Assembly: GCA_038330365.1 (NCBI GenBank)
Contig: JBBQNY010000028.1
Span: 1-25,663, forward strand
DNA from: JBBQNY01 sp038330365
GTDB lineage: Bacteria; Pseudomonadota; Gammaproteobacteria; Xanthomonadales; Ahniellaceae
Length of the DNA stretch: 25,663 bases
Direction: 5' to 3'
Shown here one piece after another: positions 15,712 to 24,019 of the stretch. Below the pieces are notes generated by a model. That model did no database searches. It had not been told where the DNA came from and saw only the letters and a program-made list of their open reading frames with translations. The position numbers were made by a program, and so were the translations under genes. Numbering within the stretch: position 1 is the first letter of the stretch; the number at the start of each line of letters is the position of its first letter.

Positions 15712-16335
15712 ATGCGCATCTGTCTGACAACCGGCATGTGGCGGTGGGTTTGCGCGGTGCTGTTGCCGGCTTGCCTGACGCTGTCGTTGCACGCTCACGC
15801 AGGCGAAGTGTTCAAGTGCCGCGCTGCCGACGGTGCGATCAGTTATCAGGATCGTCAGTGCGGCGACAAGGCGCGGCAACTCGACGCGCCCACGCTGCCG
15901 AACACCTACACGCCACCACCCATCACGGCGCCCCCCACGCTGGATCCGCAACCCGTTAAAACGCCGCCACCTGCGGTCGCGCGAGTGCGCCTTGAAGATC
16001 CCCTGCCGCAGATGTTCCGATGCACTTCGCCCGAGGGCAGCAGTTACGTCAGTTCCGATCCGACGCCACGCGGACGCTATGTTCCCCTGTGGACGCTGGG
16101 CGTCGGCAGCACGGGCGGGCTGGTCAGCGGAGGCATCGATCCCAGGCTCGGCGCGCAATACACCTATGTCGAGGACCGTTGCCGCGCGATGCCGAGGAGC
16201 GAGCTCTGCGTCTGGTGGAAGCAGCGGGCCGACGAGACCGGCAGTGAGCGTCGGCGCGCGTTCAAGGATCGACGCGCGCTGCTCGACCAGGAGTACGCGG
16301 GCGCCCGCGACGCGCTGACGCGCTTCTGTTCCTGA
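15712..16335 (+). CDS. DUF4124-domain exported protein
   Basis: This encodes 207 residues from the ATG chosen. AGGA lies 8 bases before it; an ATG three codons earlier (15703) sits directly on that AGGA and is less likely. A hydrophobic stretch (WVCAVLLPACLTLSLHAHA) followed by AHA-GEV looks like a Sec signal peptide cut after AHA. EVFKCRAADGAISYQDRQC is the DUF4124 motif (aromatic-KC...DG...YQD..C), a small domain of secreted gammaproteobacterial proteins of unknown role. A Pro/Thr-rich linker follows. The C-terminal half (residues of about 100-207) has Cys-containing segments and ends in a charged helix that I do not recognise. It appears monocistronic, convergent with the SDR gene. Confidence 0.82.
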   Translation: MRICLTTGMWRWVCAVLLPACLTLSLHAHAGEVFKCRAADGAISYQDRQCGDKARQLDAPTLPNTYTPPPITAPPTLDPQPVKTPPPAVARVRLEDPLPQMFRCTSPEGSSYVSSDPTPRGRYVPLWTLGVGSTGGLVSGGIDPRLGAQYTYVEDRCRAMPRSELCVWWKQRADETGSERRRAFKDRRALLDQEYAGARDALTRFCS

Positions 16336-16361
16336 GCCGGGAGCGCGCGGCGCAGCGCCGC

Positions 16362-17138
16362 TCAGAATCCGAATATCGTGAAACCGCCGTCGACAGCCAG
16401 GCATTGCCCGGTGACATACGAAGCAGCCGGCAGGCACAGGAAGATCACCGCCGCAGCGACCTCGTCAGCCTCGGCGATGCGCCCGAGCGGTGTGCGCGCC
16501 AGCACGTCCTCCAGGTATTCGTCGTCGGCAAGCGCACCGGCCGTACGTTGCGTGCGCGTATACCAGGGCGCCACCGCGTTGACACGGATGCCGTCGGCGC
16601 CCCATTCGGATGCCAGGTTGCGGGTGAGTTGCACCAGGGCTGCTTTCGCGGCGCCGTAGGCTGCACCCGTGCGTACGTGCGTGAGTCCTGAAACGGAAGT
16701 CACGTTGACGATGGCTGCCTGCGCGTGCGCCGCGAGGCAGGGCTGGGCCAGTCGCGACATCTCGAAAGCGCTCACGAGATTGACGTCGTAGATGCGCTGC
16801 AGCAGAGCCGCATCGTGATCGACCGCCGCACGGCGTTCATTGCCGCCGACATTGTTGACGAGCACCGAGAGTTCGCCCCCTAGATCATCGATCCAGTCGA
16901 AGATCTCGAGTCGCTCCTCGGCCAGCGTGCAGTCCGCAGCCAGAGCGTGTACGCGCCCGGCACCGTGGATCTCGCCCAGCTCACCGGCAACGCCCTCGAG
17001 ATGATCGCCGTCGCGCGCGACCATGAACACCTCGGCACCGCGTTCGAGCAGCCCGCTCGCGCAGGCAAAGCCGATGCCGCGACTGGCACCGGTCACCAGT
17101 GCGCAGCGACCGTCCAGTCGCCAGCTTTCCGCCTGCAT
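16362..17138 (-). CDS. short-chain dehydrogenase/reductase, tropinone-reductase-like
   Basis: Classical SDR of 258 residues. The cofactor loop TGASRGIG is at residues 16-23. VNNVGGN at about 94-100 stands in the NNAG position, Asn120 is present, and the catalytic Ser148, Tyr161 and Lys165 are in order. The C-terminal half resembles plant tropinone-reductase homologues closely: AAYGAAKAALVQLTRNLA, then EWGADGIRVNAVAPWYTRT, RTPLGRIAEADEVAAAVIFLCLPA and the ending VDGGFTIFGF. Arg42 after the second strand suggests preference for NADP(H). The substrate is unknown; a small ketone or lipid-derived carbonyl is possible. A strong Shine-Dalgarno GGAGGAGGG lies 5 bases before the ATG (17144-17152), unusually good for this window, implying efficient translation. 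Confidence 0.92.
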   Translation of the reverse strand: MQAESWRLDGRCALVTGASRGIGFACASGLLERGAEVFMVARDGDHLEGVAGELGEIHGAGRVHALAADCTLAEERLEIFDWIDDLGGELSVLVNNVGGNERRAAVDHDAALLQRIYDVNLVSAFEMSRLAQPCLAAHAQAAIVNVTSVSGLTHVRTGAAYGAAKAALVQLTRNLASEWGADGIRVNAVAPWYTRTQRTAGALADDEYLEDVLARTPLGRIAEADEVAAAVIFLCLPAASYVTGQCLAVDGGFTIFGF

Positions 17139-17240
17139 GGGTACCCTCCTCCGCGCTCACGAATCAGAGCTAGCATAGTCAGCACGCGCCGCCCTGTTCG
17201 AATGCGGTGGCGATTTCCCATCGAGCGAGGCCCTGACACG

Positions 17241-17462
17241 ATGCGCATCCGGACTTTCTCCGTTTCGATTGCAGCGCTGCTGCTCGCCGCCTGCAGCAGT
17301 GACTCCGCCCCGCCGCCGCCACCGCCGCCACCGGCCGCCGCGCAGGGCACCATCCTCGATGACCAGCTGCGCGCGATGGAACGCGCCAAATCGGTCGAGG
17401 CGACAATCCAGAAGTCAAAGGACGACACCGACGCCGCGCTGGAAGCCGCCGAGGGCGGCTGA
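17241..17462 (+). CDS. small proline-tract lipoprotein, function unknown
   Basis: This encodes 73 residues. MRIRTFSVSIAALLLAAC is a lipoprotein signal with lipobox LLAAC (Cys18). After SSDSAP comes an uninterrupted Pro tract of about eight residues, then Ala-rich sequence. A predicted helix follows (ILDDQLRAMERAKSVEATIQ) that could form a short coiled coil. The layout (lipid anchor, stiff Pro spacer, helix) resembles small envelope lipoproteins that reach toward the peptidoglycan or a partner, but no family is recognised. A GCGAGG lies about 11 bases before the ATG. The last codons and the stop form a GC hairpin (GCCGCC-GAG-GGCGGC) with no T run. Confidence 0.75.
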   Translation: MRIRTFSVSIAALLLAACSSDSAPPPPPPPPAAAQGTILDDQLRAMERAKSVEATIQKSKDDTDAALEAAEGG

Positions 17463-17490
17463 CCTCCCCGATCCCGGTGTCAACCAGATC

Positions 17491-17620
17491 GTGGTCGCCC
17501 ACGCGCAGGCTTTGATCGCTCCGCACGTCGTGCCAGCCAATTCGTGGTCGCCCACGCGCAGGCTTTGGTCGCTCCGCACGTCGTGCCAACCAATTCCTGG
17601 TCGCCCACGCGCAGGCTTTT
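17491..17620. repeat. 53-bp tandem repeat, 2.5 units
   Basis: Units begin at 17491, 17544 and 17597. Each opens with (G/C)TGGTCGCCCACGCGCAGGC and the first two end with CAATTC. Units 1 and 2 differ at only a few bases. Unit 3 stops after 24 bases (TGGTCGCCCACGCGCAGGCTTTT) and runs directly into the REP-like element at 17621. Frames through it give only Trp/Arg-rich spurious peptides. Confidence 0.9.
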
Positions 17621-17722
17621 GTAGGAGCGCGCTGGCGCGCGATGGCGCGCGATGGCGGCATGGCGGAACGGACCGCGCGGCACGTCTTTGCATGACGCCA
17701 TCGCGCGCCAGCGCGCTCCTAC
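17621..17722 (+). repeat. REP-like palindrome, conserved-loop subtype
   Basis: The arms GTAGGAGCGCGCTGGCGCGC and GCGCGCCAGCGCGCTCCTAC are exact reverse complements. The interior shares GCGGCACGT-TT-GCATGACGCC with all three units at 24057-24386, in the same orientation, so the element is longer than the palindrome. It lies between the convergent small lipoprotein gene and sppA. Confidence 0.85.
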
Positions 17723-17764
17723 ATCAGGGGCTTGCGATACGAACTGCGCTTGACCAGGGCACCC

Positions 17765-19642
17765 CTACAGCGCGCACTCGCAGTGCGCGAGTACGGCGAC
17801 GCCGCCGCGCGCGTGGCTCGCCTGCTCGATGAGCTTGGTCATGCCCTTGAGCTCTTCGCGCTGGCGCGCCGGCAACAGTGCGAACTCGCTGCCGAAAACT
17901 TTGCCCGCGATGAATGCGCCCATGCGCGAGTTGCCCCAGCCGACCAGGAAGCGCTCGAAGGGCGATAGGTCACGCTCGATGTAGCGCACCGGAAAAGCCT
18001 TGCCGAGTTCGGCCCGCTCGCCCGCGAGCGCGATCGCCTCGCGCAGCGTGCCCATGCGATCCACCAGGCCGCGGGCCTTGGCCTGCTCGCCGCTCCATAC
18101 GCGTCCGCGTGCAATCTGATCCACCGCCTCCACCGTCTTGCCGCGCGCCTTGGCGACATGGCCGATGAATTGCGCGTAGCCGTTGTCGAGGATCGACTGG
18201 ATGAGCTCGCTCAGCCGCGGGTCCCAGGGCTGGGTTGGATCGCCCGCGTTCGCAAGCCAGGTGGTGCCAACGCCATCGGTATTGAGCCCAAGCTTTTCCA
18301 TCGTGCCGATGGCGTTCGGTACCAGTCCGAAGATGCCGATCGAACCCGTGATGGTGCTGGGGTCGGCAATGATTGCGTCGGCATTCATGCTGATCCAGTA
18401 ACCGCCAGATGCCGCAACATTGCCCATGGACACGATCACCGGCTTGCCGGCCTCGCGCGTCAGGGCGACCTGCCGACGGATCTGCTCGGATGGAAACACC
18501 GCGCCACCCGGCGAATCCACGCGCAGCACCACGGCTTCGATCGAGTCGTCCTCACGCGCCTGTTCGATCAGGTCGGCGACCGATTCGCCACCGACCAGTC
18601 CCGGGGGTTGTTCGCCCGGCAGGATTTCTCCCTGCGCGACCACCACTGCCACGGCGTTTCCGGTCTTCGCCACATCGCGCAGCGCTGCCTGTTGCGCGTA
18701 GTGCTGGAAATGGACCTGACGAAAGGTTTCTTCGTCTTCGTCGCTGGCGCCAAGGCGGATCATCTCCTCACGGAATTCCGCACGCGTCTTCAGCCCGTCC
18801 ACCCAGTTGTTGGCCAGCGCAAGACGCGCGAGGTTGCCGTCGACCGCCTTGAGTCCTTCGACCACACCTTCGATCTGCGCCGTGATCGCCGCCGGTTGCA
18901 GTTTGCGACGTGCACCGATCTCGGTGAGATAGCGCTGCCAGATATCGCCCATCCAGAACGCATCAGCCGCGCGTGCTTCCGGCGACTGCGCATTGAGGAT
19001 CCACGTCTCCCCCGCCGACTTGTACTCGCCGACCCGGAACAGGCGCATCTCGACGCCGATCTTGTCGAGCGCATCCTTCATGTACGTGCGGAAGCGGCCC
19101 ATGCCCTGCAGGATCATGGCGCCCTCGGGATCGAGGTAGACCGTGTCGGCTTGCGCGGCGAGGAAGTAGCCGCTCTGCTCCATGCCCTCGGAGAACGCGA
19201 AGACCTTCTTGCCCGTCTTGCGGAAGCGTGCGATGGCAGCGGATATCTCGTGCAGCTGCGCCATGCCCACACTGAGGATGCCGTCGGGAATGATCACCAG
19301 CCGCTGGATGTGCCCGTCCTTCGCACCCGCATCGATGGCGGCCACGATGTCGCGCAGCTGGACTTCGCCGACTTCTTCGCCCAGCGCCTTGGCCAGCATC
19401 CGCGAGCTCGGGTCAACCGTGTACTGCTCGACGATCGCGCCTTCCGGATTAAGCACCAGCGCGGACTTGTTGAGCACCGGCTGCGCATCCTTGCCGATCG
19501 CACCGAGTATCAGCAGCACGATGATCAGGAACAGGATGTTGAAGACAAAGCGGCGCGAGAAATCGAGCGCACGCCAGAAACCGCGCACGATGCGGAAGGG
19601 CAGGAACAATTTGCGCGGACGCGCGGTGGCAGTGTCGGTCAT
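17765..19642 (-). CDS. sppA: signal peptide peptidase SppA, 67-kDa type (protease IV)
   Basis: Membrane-anchored Ser/Lys-dyad peptidase that degrades signal peptides left in the inner membrane. The protein is 625 residues (E. coli 618), the long tandem-domain form. A single N-terminal membrane helix (about residues 33-50, FNILFLIIVLLILGAI) is followed by the periplasmic domains. The dyad fits: Lys208 in GEYKSAGE (E. coli Lys209) and Ser412 in NVAASGGYW (E. coli Ser409). SPGGAVFPSEQIRRQV and TGSIGIFGLVPN are conserved family segments. No helper genes are adjacent. Downstream, after 42 bases, lies a REP-like palindrome that may mark the 3' end of the mRNA. Confidence 0.95.
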   Translation of the reverse strand: MTDTATARPRKLFLPFRIVRGFWRALDFSRRFVFNILFLIIVLLILGAIGKDAQPVLNKSALVLNPEGAIVEQYTVDPSSRMLAKALGEEVGEVQLRDIVAAIDAGAKDGHIQRLVIIPDGILSVGMAQLHEISAAIARFRKTGKKVFAFSEGMEQSGYFLAAQADTVYLDPEGAMILQGMGRFRTYMKDALDKIGVEMRLFRVGEYKSAGETWILNAQSPEARAADAFWMGDIWQRYLTEIGARRKLQPAAITAQIEGVVEGLKAVDGNLARLALANNWVDGLKTRAEFREEMIRLGASDEDEETFRQVHFQHYAQQAALRDVAKTGNAVAVVVAQGEILPGEQPPGLVGGESVADLIEQAREDDSIEAVVLRVDSPGGAVFPSEQIRRQVALTREAGKPVIVSMGNVAASGGYWISMNADAIIADPSTITGSIGIFGLVPNAIGTMEKLGLNTDGVGTTWLANAGDPTQPWDPRLSELIQSILDNGYAQFIGHVAKARGKTVEAVDQIARGRVWSGEQAKARGLVDRMGTLREAIALAGERAELGKAFPVRYIERDLSPFERFLVGWGNSRMGAFIAGKVFGSEFALLPARQREELKGMTKLIEQASHARGGVAVLAHCECAL

Positions 19643-19822
19643 GGGGGTATCACGATCAGGGATGGCGGAAGGCTAGCGGGGAATCGACGCCGGAGCATGC
19701 CCCAAAGGACCCCCCGTCTTCGGACACACTTGGACAGCCAGCGGCGGTCGCGCAGCATAACCGCCCTGCGGATGTAGTTCGATCTCGTGAGGCGCGATCA
19801 CGGACCTCGCGGACGTGCTCCC

Positions 19823-21217
19823 TCATGCCTGCCCCTCTGCCGGCGGGCTCAAGTTGTGCGCTGCGTGGAAGCGTGACGCCTCCAGGGCGCGCCGACGCGC
19901 GCTGAGCTGGCCTGCGAAGCGCCAACCGAGTCCAAGGGCCGAGGCGGTGAGGCCGGCGATGAGCCCGATCCAGAGTCCGCGCACGCCGCCGCCACGTTCG
20001 ACGCCAAGCCACCAGCCGAGTCCAAAGCCGACGCCCCAGTACGCGGCGATCGTGATCAGCATCGGCACGAAAGTGTCCTTGAGCCCGCGCAATGCCCCGT
20101 TGAACAGCGCCTGCAGGCCGTCGGAAAGCTGGAAGACCGCGGCCAGCCCGAGCAGTCCGATCGCAATCGAGCCCACGGCAGCGTCGCCGGTATACGCCGC
20201 CACCACCACGCCGGGCACCCCCAGCAGCAGGGCCGCAGCAAAAACCTGCGTCGCGAGCGTCAGCAACAGCGAAGCGTTCGCGGCGCGCGCCAGTCCGTCG
20301 GCATCGCCGCGTCCCACCGCGTTGCCGATGCGCACCGTGGCTGCCATGCCGATGCCGAGCGGCACCATGAAGGCGATCGATGCGACGTTGATCGCGATCT
20401 GGTGCGCCGCCGCCGGAATCGTGCCGAGCGAGCCCGCGAGCAGTGCCGTCGCCACGAACAGGCCGCCTTCCATGACGATGGCGATGCCCATGGGCAGACC
20501 GATGCGCAGCAACGGCAGCAGCACGTCGGCGCGTGGGAATTCGAATGCCGCGAATGGCGCCGCCTCCGCGTAGTGGCGGCGGCGCGCGATGTACCAGAGG
20601 AACGCGCCCGCCTGCAGCCACAGCACGGCCGCGTGCGCATAGCCCGCACCGCGCGCCCCAAGCGCCGGCAATCCGAGGCGCCCGTACATCAGCGCCCACG
20701 CCAGCGGCACCAGCGCGAGGAAACCGACCACACCGAAGTACAGCGGGGGTCGCGTCAGCGACAGGCCTTCGCTGAAGTAACGGCAGGCGAAGAACAGGGC
20801 AAGCGGGAACGTGCCCCACGAAATCGCGTCGAGGAACGCCACGGCGTCGGGAAGAATCTCGGCGCCGACTCCGAACCCGCGCAGCAGCGGCTCGGAAGCG
20901 CGTACCGCCACAAACAACCCGATACCCAGCACCAGCGCCAGCCACAGCGCCTGGCGAAACACCGTGCCGGTTTCCGCGCGCCGACCGGCACCGTCGAGCT
21001 GCGCCACCGTCGGCGTCAGGGCGAGCATGAGGCCCAGCACGATCAGCAACGCCATGACCCAGATCTGGTAACCCATCGCCACCGCAGCCAGCACGCGCGT
21101 CGACAGATGCCCCGCCAGCATGGTGTCGGCAACGTTCATCGCAACGCTGAGGAGCTGCCCACCCACGATCGGCAGCGCGAGCAGCAAGGTCGCCTTGAGT
21201 TCGGTGCGCAGGCCCAC
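19823..21217 (-). CDS. MATE-family multidrug/Na+ antiporter (NorM-like)
   Basis: Inner-membrane exporter of about twelve helices that couples Na+ or H+ entry to efflux of cationic drugs and metabolites. From the GTG chosen it is 464 residues (NorM 457). Family features include ALPIVGGQLLSVAMNVADTMLAGHLS in helix 1 and LTPTVAQLDGAGRRAETGTVFRQALWLA after helix 2. The mid-protein pseudo-repeat has GLPMGIAIVMEGGLFVATALLAGSLG then AAAHQIAINVASIAFMVPLGIGMAATVRIGN, and helix 10-11 has GALRGLKDTFVPM. The start is uncertain. GTG 21217 gives an N-terminus of family length. GTG 21268, with GGCGGA five bases before it, would add 17 basic residues, and TTG 21289 would add 24. Substrate unknown. Not overlapped with sppA; 180 bases separate them. 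Confidence 0.88.
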   Translation of the reverse strand: MGLRTELKATLLLALPIVGGQLLSVAMNVADTMLAGHLSTRVLAAVAMGYQIWVMALLIVLGLMLALTPTVAQLDGAGRRAETGTVFRQALWLALVLGIGLFVAVRASEPLLRGFGVGAEILPDAVAFLDAISWGTFPLALFFACRYFSEGLSLTRPPLYFGVVGFLALVPLAWALMYGRLGLPALGARGAGYAHAAVLWLQAGAFLWYIARRRHYAEAAPFAAFEFPRADVLLPLLRIGLPMGIAIVMEGGLFVATALLAGSLGTIPAAAHQIAINVASIAFMVPLGIGMAATVRIGNAVGRGDADGLARAANASLLLTLATQVFAAALLLGVPGVVVAAYTGDAAVGSIAIGLLGLAAVFQLSDGLQALFNGALRGLKDTFVPMLITIAAYWGVGFGLGWWLGVERGGGVRGLWIGLIAGLTASALGLGWRFAGQLSARRRALEASRFHAAHNLSPPAEGQA

Positions 21218-21289
21218 CGCAGACGGCGGACTGCGATGGCGGCGATGCCGCTTGCGTCCGGCTACCACGTGCGTCCGCCGCGTGGGCAA

Positions 21290-21730
21290 ACTCGCGCCAG
21301 TGCCGGCGCACGCGCCGTCGTCCGCACGCAGCCGCGATGCAGAGAGTTTGCAGAAGGGATAGAGGTGACGGGTCCTGGCACGGACATTCGGGAGCGACGC
21401 GAAGGGCGGCGTATCTTAGCGACCCTCTGATGCATGCCGCTGCGACCGCCTGATGTCCACAAGGCCCCGGTGCTGTCCGGCATGTTCGCGAGCGCGCGGG
21501 ATCGGACTTTGCTGTTAGCGCAGCGCGCGCGCAGACGCTCAGGACAGCGACGTCGGCAAGCCCGGGTGGGACACCGCGTCCGCGCAACGCAGGCTCGAGA
21601 AGCCCACACCGGACTCCGACGCCCACTTCAGTGCCATGTCGCCAACACCCAGTCTCCTGAAGTCCGTGGGTTGCACGCCGGCGTGGCATTATTCAGGGGG
21701 TCGCTGGCGACTCGGATGGGGAGCTTGTGC
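21290..21730. other. 440-base gene-free divergent region
   Basis: This lies between the MATE gene (minus) and the epimerase gene (plus). I see no RNA gene, REP copy or convincing protein. A TAAGAT on the minus strand near 21411-21416 and an AT-rich CATTATT near 21687 are weak -10 candidates for the two directions. The plus-strand frame of the epimerase stays open back to 21434, but that extension has no family features. Confidence 0.5.
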
Positions 21731-22741
21731 ATGGGCAAGGACATCGCGCTGGTCACGGGCGCTACGGGATTCCTGGGACGCCACCTGGTGCGCGAGCTCG
21801 TTGCGCGCAAAGTCGTGGTGCACGCGCTGTTCCGGCGGCCCGAGCAGGCACAGGTGCTGCGCGAACTGGGCGCAGTGCCGTTGCCCGGCGACGTGACCGA
21901 TGCCGCGAGCATCGATCTCGCGGTCGCGCGCGGCGCTGACACCATCTTCCACACCGCCGCCGACACCAACCTCTGGCGACAACGCAATGCGCAGCAGACG
22001 CGCGTCAATGTCGAGGGCACGCGCAACCTGCTCGACGCGGCGATCCGCTACAAGGTCGGAAGCTTCATCCACACCTCGTCGGTATCGGCGCTCGGCATCG
22101 GCGACAACGATCTGCTGCGTGACGATGCCCCACTCAAGGCCACCACGTCTGTGCACAACTATGCACGCAGCAAGGCGCTGGCCGAGGAACTGGTGTGGAA
22201 GGCCGCTGACGATCGCGGCCTCAAGATCGTCGTCACCTATCCCTCGCACTTGCTGGGTCCGGGCGACACGCAGAACTGGTCGCGACTGTTCCGCCTGATC
22301 GAGCAGCAGTCGCTGCCGGGCGTGCCGCCGGGCTCGGGCCCGTTCGGCGACGTGCGCGAGGTGGCGCGCGCGCACGTGCGCGCGTGGGAGCGGCAACGCT
22401 TCGGCCAGTGCTATCTGCTGGGCGGCGAGCATTCCTCGTTCCTGCATCTGCTGACCCTGGCCGCGCGTCGACTGGGACGTCGCATTCCGGCGGATCCCAT
22501 GTCGGCCCGGGCGCTGCACACCGCCGCCCGGCTTGGTGAAATATGGAGCCTGTTCACGCGCCGCGAACCGCGACTGACGCCCGAAGGCGCCGCCCTTGTA
22601 TGCCATGACCTCAGGGTGGATTCGAGCAAGGCCATCGGCGAACTCGGATTCCGCATCGTGCCGGTCACGAAGCTGGTGGACGAGACGCTCGGCTGGATGC
22701 GCGCCACCGGATACCTGCAACCCGCAGGGGCTGCGGTGTGA
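21731..22741 (+). CDS. NAD(P)-dependent epimerase/reductase, dihydroflavonol-reductase-like extended SDR
   Basis: Extended SDR of 336 residues. VTGATGFLG near the N-terminus is the Rossmann loop, GDVTDAASI carries the Asp that contacts the adenine, THTSSVS-like sequence (IHTSSVSALG) supplies the catalytic Ser, and YARSK is the Tyr-Lys pair. YPSHLLGPGD and the GDVREVARAHVRAWE segment are typical of the dihydroflavonol-4-reductase/HpnA-like branch, whose bacterial members act on sugars, hopanoid-linked groups or beta-hydroxy ketones. The substrate is not determined here. ATG 21731 was preferred over in-frame ATG 21716 because GGGGAG lies 7 bases before it. The stop overlaps the GTG of the DUF3667 gene, so the two proteins are co-translated and may work together at the membrane. 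Confidence 0.88.
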   Translation: MGKDIALVTGATGFLGRHLVRELVARKVVVHALFRRPEQAQVLRELGAVPLPGDVTDAASIDLAVARGADTIFHTAADTNLWRQRNAQQTRVNVEGTRNLLDAAIRYKVGSFIHTSSVSALGIGDNDLLRDDAPLKATTSVHNYARSKALAEELVWKAADDRGLKIVVTYPSHLLGPGDTQNWSRLFRLIEQQSLPGVPPGSGPFGDVREVARAHVRAWERQRFGQCYLLGGEHSSFLHLLTLAARRLGRRIPADPMSARALHTAARLGEIWSLFTRREPRLTPEGAALVCHDLRVDSSKAIGELGFRIVPVTKLVDETLGWMRATGYLQPAGAAV

Positions 22742-24015
22742 GCGGAACGAGTTCCGGGTCGCCGGCTTCGCCGAGTGGCGCGGAAGCGGCGCCCGCGACG
22801 GCGCCCACGACCGCTCCTGCGGGTTCCTGCAGCAATTGCGGTACGCCGCTGCTCGGACCGCACTGCTACCGGTGCGGTCAGCCACTCGAAGGCCTGGTCC
22901 GTCACTTCGGCAGCATCTTCGGCGACTTTTTCGATTCCGTTTTTGATCTGGATTCGCGCACCTTGCGCACGATGGGGCCGCTGCTGTTCCGTCCCGGTTT
23001 CCTTACCTGCGAATACTTCGAAGGGCGCCGTGTTCCCTACGTCACGCCGGTGCGTCTGGTCGTGTTTCTTACGGTGATCGCATTCTTTGTGTCAAATCTC
23101 GTACTCAATCTCAATGCAGTCGAGGGCGGCGGGGAGGTGACGGTCGGCGCTGCGGATGCGCAGGGCCAGACGACCGGCGGCAAGAAAAAGGGCAGGTCGG
23201 ATCGCGGTGACACGACCGTGCGCGCCTACGATGTCGAGCGTGCAGTCTCGGTGGCCGAGGCCGAGCGTGCGCGCGACAACGCATTGACCGAACTGGCCAA
23301 GGCGCGCAAGGAGACCAGCGGCGTCCCCGGTGTCGGCGCGGGGCTCAAAGCGGCAGAAAAGGATATCCAGGCCAAGTCCCGGCGGCGGATCGATTGGCTG
23401 CGTGCGCGCGACGCGGCGATCAAAGCGGGCACTCCCGTTCCTCCCGAGCCCAAGCGCCGCAGTCGCGGCGTCAGCTTCGGCGGCTGGGACCCGCACGAGA
23501 CGCCGGTCGCCATCGAGTGGCTGCCCGGCTTTGCGAACGCCGCGCTGACCCGATGGGGCGTGCGTGCCTTCGACAACGGAGAGCGCATCCGCGACAACCC
23601 GCGCCTGTTGTTCGAACAGTTTTTCTCGGTGGCGCCGCAAACCCTGTTCGTTCTGCTGCCCTTGTTCGCGTTGCTGTTGAAGTTCGCGTATTTCTTCAAG
23701 CGCCGCCTGTACATGGAACACCTGATCGTGGCGTTGCACAGCCACGCTTTCATCGCCTTGTGGATGATCCTGACGATCGCCGCCTTCACCCTGGTCGAGG
23801 TGGTGGCGTGGGGATGGTTGCAGAGCACGCTCGAGTTCGTCGGCGCGGTGCTCTGGATCTGGCTTCCGCTCTATCTATTGCTGATGCAGAAGCGCGTATA
23901 CCGGCAGGGGTGGATCATGACCCTGCTCAAGTTCGGCGTGCTCGGCATCGCCTACGTGGTGCTGGTGGCGCTCGGCGCGAGCGTTGCCCTGATGCTGAGT
24001 CTCGTGATCATGTGA
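22738..24015 (+). CDS. DUF3667-family membrane protein with N-terminal zinc ribbon
   Basis: This encodes 425 residues from a GTG overlapping the previous stop (GTGA). A Ser/Ala/Pro-rich lead is followed by a zinc-ribbon-like motif (C31, C34, C43, C46 in CSNCGTPLLGPHCYRCGQ). Next is the conserved stretch up to TPVRLVVFLTVIAFFVSNLVLNL, the first membrane helix. Residues of about 130-285 form a large polar, charged region with a helical part (about 160-220) that should lie outside the cytoplasm. Four to five helices follow (VAPQTLFVLLPLFALLLKF onward, to the C-terminus). The family is widespread in Xanthomonadaceae and Bacteroidetes and has no established function. The C-x2-C pairs face the cytoplasm if helix 1 runs in to out. 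Downstream is the REP array. Confidence 0.85.
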   Translation: MSGTSSGSPASPSGAEAAPATAPTTAPAGSCSNCGTPLLGPHCYRCGQPLEGLVRHFGSIFGDFFDSVFDLDSRTLRTMGPLLFRPGFLTCEYFEGRRVPYVTPVRLVVFLTVIAFFVSNLVLNLNAVEGGGEVTVGAADAQGQTTGGKKKGRSDRGDTTVRAYDVERAVSVAEAERARDNALTELAKARKETSGVPGVGAGLKAAEKDIQAKSRRRIDWLRARDAAIKAGTPVPPEPKRRSRGVSFGGWDPHETPVAIEWLPGFANAALTRWGVRAFDNGERIRDNPRLLFEQFFSVAPQTLFVLLPLFALLLKFAYFFKRRLYMEHLIVALHSHAFIALWMILTIAAFTLVEVVAWGWLQSTLEFVGAVLWIWLPLYLLLMQKRVYRQGWIMTLLKFGVLGIAYVVLVALGASVALMLSLVIM

Positions 24016-24019
24016 GAGG

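Noticed and set aside
17491..17620. CRISPR or minisatellite within a coding gene
   Set aside because: Only 2.5 units, no unique spacers, and no plausible protein in any frame.
18158..19777. Plus-strand frame of about 540 codons opposite sppA
   Set aside because: SppA on the minus strand has both catalytic residues in place; the other frame is an antisense shadow.
19656..21689. Minus-strand frame of about 677 codons over the MATE gene
   Set aside because: Arg/Gly/Ala-rich and motif-free; the MATE frame carries all family signatures.
21434..21730. N-terminal extension of the epimerase
   Set aside because: The Rossmann motif must lie near the N-terminus; ATG 21731 has a good GGGGAG ribosome site and the upstream codons look non-coding.
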